NCBI RefSeq assembly: GCF_037893015.1
Contig: NC_133666.1
Coordinates: forward strand, 618,746,974-618,810,973
DNA: 64,000 nucleotides
Origin: Macrotis lagotis
Lineage: Eukaryota; Chordata; Mammalia; Peramelemorphia; Peramelidae
Reading direction: 5' to 3'
Positions 60,168 through 64,000 of this stretch are shown here, one piece after another (position 1 is the first letter of the stretch; each line of letters opens with the position of its first letter). A program made the translations under genes and the position numbers. The notes beneath the pieces are model-generated. The model worked only from the letters and a program-made list of their open reading frames with translations, made no database searches and was not told the origin of the DNA.

Positions 60168-60449
60168 CCTAGCCAAAGAGGGAACACATCCTGATGGGAG
60201 GGGGAGCAGGACAGATGAAGGCACTGGAGACAATTTTACAGGAGCTGTGGGTAAGAAATTTCAAAAGAGACTTCATCTAGGAAATGTTGGTTTGGAAAAG
60301 GACCAGAATTCATTGTGGACTGAGAGTAGGCAACTAGGGGGCTGCCCCCTAATAAGGGTGGATATATGGGAGATATTTGGGAGGACAAGGACAACAGTAC
60401 CATGGGGTTAAAGAAGTATAAGTCAGGCGTCAGATTCCCAAGTGGCATG

Positions 60450-60720
60450 AATATTCCCACTGGGAGAGTAGATGGTACAGGGGGCAGAGGTCTGGACCTG
60501 AAGTCAGAAGACTTAAATTCAGTCTGGCCTAAGACTCTTCCTAATAGTGTCATACTAGGCAGGTCACTTAAATTGCAGTCTGGCTCAGTTTTGCCATCTT
60601 AAAATAGAGGTGATAATATCACCTGCCCCCCAGGGTTGTTATGAGACTCAAATGAGATTATATTTGTTAGTACTTTAAAAGACATATAAATATTATTATT
60701 ATTATGATTAATCAGTGAAA
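60450..60720 (+). mobile_element. CORE-SINE with ATT tail
   Basis: Reads gtagatggtacagggggcag, ggacctgaagtcagaagact and caaatgagattatatttgtt, ending in (ATT)n. Confidence 0.65.
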
Positions 60721-60745
60721 TATGGTTACAGCTGTGCTGAAGTAA

Positions 60746-60957
60746 AAGAAGTACAAAGAAATCACTGATACCTTATTTAAAACAATGATGAAGATGCTAA
60801 ACAGCATGTCCTTTCTTTGGGAAGTGCTGGAAGACTCTTCAGCCATGACTCCTTTTCTAGTGAAAGGAAAAAACAGAAGACAACTTACTGTGACTGAGCT
60901 TGAGAATCGGATGTGTGACTTGCTACCTATCCTTACCATGATGGATGGAGAACCCTG
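60746..60957 (+). other. Unidentified open stretch with protein-like composition
   Basis: One frame is open for about 70 codons up to TGA (60955-60957), reading KYKEITDTLFKTMMKMLNS then FLWEVLEDSSAMTPFLVKG and LTVTELENRMCDLL. The composition (hydrophobic and charged residues alternating as in helices) looks more like protein than random intron, but I do not recognise a family and see no clear acceptor before it. It follows a MIR-like SINE ending in an ATT repeat. It may be a fragment of a processed pseudogene or a lost exon. Confidence 0.25.
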
Positions 60958-61032
60958 AGCTGGGTACTCATGAACTGGGAAGAGAATACAAACATCCACC
61001 TGGTGAAGAGGGGAGACAGCAGGGACCCAGCC

Positions 61033-61334
61033 TTTGTGGTTTTCCTTCCCTATTATGTTCCCACCTCCTCCACCTCTCCCAGATGAAACACAAAGATAAA
61101 AGCAGGTTGAAATATTTAGAGGCAGAAGCCAACTGCAGGCTAGGGTACAAGGGTACTAGGGTACAAGGCCAGGGAGGGTCCAAGAGGTAATGAAAGGGCC
61201 AAGGCCACACTTCTGCTGCTTCTCAGAGAAGAACCAGTGATGTGTATCCTGGCCCCTTCCCAGTGACTGTGATTATAGAAGGGGTGGAGGCAGAGTTCCT
61301 GCAGGTTAGGGGTGACCTTGCCTTGGGGAACTAG
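61033..61334 (+). repeat. Local direct duplication, copy B
   Basis: Second copy of the block at 59110-59395, about 1.92 kb downstream in the same orientation. The gasdermin C-domain exon (61447-61615) lies just after this copy, while the equivalent place after copy A has no recognisable exon. Confidence 0.85.
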
Positions 61335-61446
61335 GAGGGACCCAGACCAGCCTAAAGGCTTCCCAGGCGGGACCAGGGATGAAGGGTCTCAGAGTTGAGG
61401 AGTGATACTGACCCTAGATGTGTTGCTTTTTTCTGGTTATCTATAG

Positions 61447-61615
61447 ATGCAATCTAGTCACAGGTTCTGAGAAATTACAGATTGAGGTTCAGTATGAACT
61501 AGTCCTACTGACCATGATAGACAGGGAGTTACTGCAGTTTCTGCTTCAGACTCTCCCAAGGCTCCTCCAGAGTGAGCAGGATCTACTTGACTTAGAAGAG
61601 ATGGTCAGAGAGTCT
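61447..61615 (+). pseudogene. GSDMD: Gasdermin (GSDMD-like) exon, C-terminal autoinhibitory domain
   Basis: After a gttatctatag acceptor the frame reads LQIEVQYELVLLTMIDRELL, then QFLLQTLPRLLQ and DLLDLEEMVRES. This parallels human GSDMD LRAEVETISKELELLDRELC...LLLEGL...LRALEEALEQ, the first helices of the C-terminal domain that holds the pore domain inactive. The frame is open, but where the donor should be (about 61616) the sequence is CTG|GATGTC, without GT; the nearest GT (61603) would shorten the exon. The open frame continues into repeat sequence and is not coding there. The remaining C-terminal exons were not found before the window end. Confidence 0.7.
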
Positions 61616-61624
61616 GGATGTCAC

Positions 61625-61710
61625 AGCAATAGAGAATCACAGGATGGGGGGTTGGGGGCTGAGGTAGGGAGGACAGAAGGAAAGAGTTGGGAGGGGACAG
61701 TATTGGATTT
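61625..61710 (+). repeat. Local duplication, second segment, copy B
   Basis: Partner of 60082-60167. It directly follows the gasdermin C-domain exon and leads into a MIR-like SINE (about 61705-61850). Confidence 0.8.
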
Positions 61711-62580
61711 TGAACTAGAGCACCTGGATTCATGTGAGAATGGACTTTTTAACCACTTGTGCCACCTCGGGCAACTCAGCACACCCTCGTTGACCTCAGT
61801 TTCCTCCTCTGTAATGAGAACGACCCTTCCAGTTTCAGATCTAATCATCCCGTGAGTTAAGAGACTCTGAAAAGTGCATTAGTTGGAGGAGAGAACATGG
61901 TCTAGGGACTGTAGTTTAGAAGGATGATGAGGTAGAAGGACCAGGGAGCAGGTATATTAGTAGCTCTCAAGGGCCAGCTCCTGAGAGTGATTTATACATA
62001 TTTTTGGTGACCTTTGCCACCAGAGATATGTATGTATTCTTGCTCATTAAATGGATTTGTGGGCTCTTCAGTGAACTCTGACCTGAGACATCCTGTGGTG
62101 CCCGGAGGTATTTTTAGGAGGCTTTTCTGATAAGGAAGTTTTCAGATTTCTAAGGATAAATATTGTAAATTAATGCAGGAAATTATGCAGCTGGGTCTCA
62201 TTTAACCTGTCATTCCTGAGATAAGTTTTCGTTATAAAAGTCTGAGGATTCAAGAATAAAACAGTAGAGTTTATATCACGATAATATGTACGTCTCTGTC
62301 CAACCTGACTCTTGTCAAATGTGTAGACATACACCAGAACTATCACTGGCAATAAGTAGCAGGTGATTGCTGGGCTCCTTTGGACAGTTGATCATTGAAC
62401 CAAGTCAAGATCCAGTAAATCAAATAAGCCAAGGCTTGTAATTATGTGGGGGAAAAGGACTGAGTTCTGTCTGAGTAGAGCAATTTGTGGCAATAGAAAC
62501 TCTCTGGATTGTATTCACCAAGTAGAATTTTTTAATACTAATAATCATTTTTATTCTTAAAATTTACATTTGGTTATTAA
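61711..62580. other. Downstream of the last gasdermin exon seen
   Basis: A MIR-like SINE occupies about 61705-61850 (cctcagtttcctcctctgta). Beyond it I see no exon. The text near 62040-62110 has an LTR-like look but no clear ends. Confidence 0.4.
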
Positions 62581-62586
62581 AATATA

Positions 62587-62695
62587 CAAGGCAGCTAGGT
62601 TGTTCAGTGGACAGAGTCCTAAGCCTAGAGTCAGAAAGGTATTCAAATCTGGTTTCAGATGCTTTCTATTAGTGTGTCTCTGGGCAAGCTTCTCT
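62587..62695 (+). mobile_element. Diverged tRNA-headed SINE fragment
   Basis: Reads ggcagctaggttgttcagtg and gtatctct-type text up to tctctgggcaagct. It ends abruptly at an L1 piece. Confidence 0.65.
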
Positions 62696-62880
62696 TTTTA
62701 AAATTTTGTTTTATTTTATTTTTAAAGTTTTATTTATTTTTTCCTATTACCTACAAAAGTAGTTTTCTAAATTCATCCTCTTGCAAACTTTTTAGTTCCA
62801 CATTTTCTACTATCCTTCTTTCCTTCTCTTCCCCCTCCCATGTCAACAAATAATCTGAGATAAGTTGTACATGTGCAATT
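62696..62880 (-). mobile_element. L1 3' UTR fragment, minus strand
   Basis: T-rich text (ttcctattacctacaaaagt, caaataatctgagataagtt), like other L1 3' ends in the window. Confidence 0.5.
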
Positions 62881-64000
62881 ATGTTAAACATATTTCCAGA
62901 TTGATGCAGTGCTGTACACCAGATCTCTCAAAGCTGCCCACTTCTTTTCTGCTTCACTGTTGCTAACTGTGTTTTGACTCAGTTTCCCCTCTAACTCAGC
63001 AACAAACTGTTCCCTCTCAGAGAGAGATTCTAATCTCTTGACATTAATTCTTCTAGTATTCATTTTGCCTTGGGGCTGCCTCTTTCATTGAATATGAATA
63101 TTTAGCTTAGAGAGGATAAGTCTGTGATCACTCCAGCACTCTGCACTACACATTGCCTTTGTCACTCTTACATTCTGTCTGTCTCTTCCCCTTACAATCA
63201 CTTAATCTAATAGATGCCAAATGTTTGCTATGATGGTGCATCCAGAAAGTTTTATCAAGTTTAGATAAATGAAAAACTGTTTGTGATGAGGTCATGAGAT
63301 GTACAAATCTTCTTTAGAAGGTGACCATTGCTGTTGCTGTTTCCAACTCCATTAAGTCCCAAGGACTCCTTGCTATTTCAGGTAATCTGAGCCTACTCTA
63401 GCATTAAAATCGCCCAGAATTATAAGCTTCTCCTCTTTTGGTACATTGATGATAAGGGTCTCCAGGTCTTTATAAAATTTTTCTTTAATTTCATCACTGT
63501 TCATCATAGTGGAAGCTTAGGCAGTGATGATGATGGCATGATGTTTTCCTGGAAATGGCAATCTCATTGACATGAGCCTGCCATTCACTCTTTTGGGTAG
63601 GCATTCAAGAATGCTGACTAGATTATTTTTGATTTCAAAACCTATCCCAGCTTCACTTCATTCCCTTTCACTACAACCACTCTAGAAAAACATGTGTACA
63701 GCTCTGACTTCAGGAAGCTGGACGTCGTTTGCCAGCCTTGTTTCATTCAGGGCTGCTATTTGGATACCATACCTTCTGAGTTCTCTCACAGCAACAACTG
63801 TTCCTCTTTTAGGTCTACTGGATCTTATGTTATCTATGAGTGTGTGCATGTTCCATGCACTGAAGGTGAGTAGAATCTTCTTTGAAGATGTTTTCATAGA
63901 TTTTTTTGTGTCTTGACCACACTGTGTGATTCCCTGCCTGCTGTGGTAATTAGACCAGGGTTGTGTAAGCAGACAACTTTTAGGGTACCTTTTCTAGTCC
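62881..64000 (-). mobile_element. RTE-clade LINE fragment (endonuclease region), broken
   Basis: On the minus strand 63897-63682 is open and reads SAWNMHTLIDNIRSSRPKRG and VAVRELRRYGIQIAALNETR, the start of an RTE-type apurinic endonuclease. Further left the translation keeps RTE landmarks in several frames (ILGDFNA-type motif near 63410-63430, the CSHDLITN-like segment near 63290, and QPQGKMN near 63070). It has many stops and shifts, so inactive. It continues past the right edge. Confidence 0.75.

Noticed and set aside
61616-61855. Continuation of the open frame after the gasdermin C-domain exon
   Set aside because: This part is duplicated intronic DNA followed by a MIR-like SINE, so its openness is accidental.
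62010-62170. LTR-like 3' end with tcctgtggtgcccgga
   Set aside because: No paired end, polyadenylation signal or target duplication could be shown.
1-64000. CRISPR array, phage, operon or other prokaryotic system
   Set aside because: The repeats are eukaryotic retroposons, genes have spliced exons and no spaced direct-repeat array exists.

Overview
This is vertebrate nuclear DNA from a marsupial, most likely an Australian (australidelphian) one. The evidence is the very high density of tRNA-headed SINEs of the WSINE1/MAR type (head ggggcggctaggtggc, tail ttgccttgcaaaaacc), marsupial-style L1 and ORF1-only (HAL1) elements, L2 and MIR/THER-like CORE-SINEs, and an RTE-clade LINE. The species assignment is an inference.

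One clear protein-coding gene lies on the minus strand. It is the 5' half of ZC3H3, a nuclear CCCH zinc-finger protein of poly(A) RNA metabolism: exon 1 (35283-35328) inside a CpG island, a long exon 2 (31971-33297) and exon 3 (29468-29664). Splice sites and phases agree, giving 523 codons. The zinc-finger exons are not in the window, so intron 3 runs leftwards for more than 29 kb.

On the other side of the CpG island, on the plus strand, are gasdermin exons, best read as GSDMD, the head-to-head neighbour of ZC3H3 in human. I recognise exon-like blocks at 46814-47000, 50150-50292, 50662-50738, 57357-57404 and 61447-61615, with a doubtful one at 58351-58385. The first four join in phase, but the second carries an in-frame TAG and the third appears to have lost about 25 bp with a frameshift. 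The start exon and last exons were not found. I read this as a decayed (pseudo)gene; it is the main biological finding.

Layout: 1-2.1 kb, L1, L2 and SINE pieces. 2.1-11.8 kb, a nested transposon stack: an old repeat split by a TA-inserted DNA transposon, split by a minus L1, split by a nearly full-length plus L1, which holds two SINEs. 11.8-29.4 kb, ZC3H3 intron 3, with L2, MIR, HAL1 and many L1 3' ends. 29.4-35.3 kb, ZC3H3 exons 3 to 1, with a near-perfect 56-bp palindrome in intron 1. 35.05-36.25 kb, CpG-island promoter. 36.3-46.8 kb, intergenic and upstream gasdermin DNA with a full-length HAL1. 46.8-62 kb, gasdermin remnant with SINE and L1 insertions and a local tandem duplication. 62.6-64 kb, L1 and RTE LINE.

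No tRNA or rRNA gene, CRISPR array, operon or bacterial-type system is present. I did not find a new multi-gene system; the unusual items are the broken gasdermin, the nested stack, a tailless SINE-head insertion and the palindrome.
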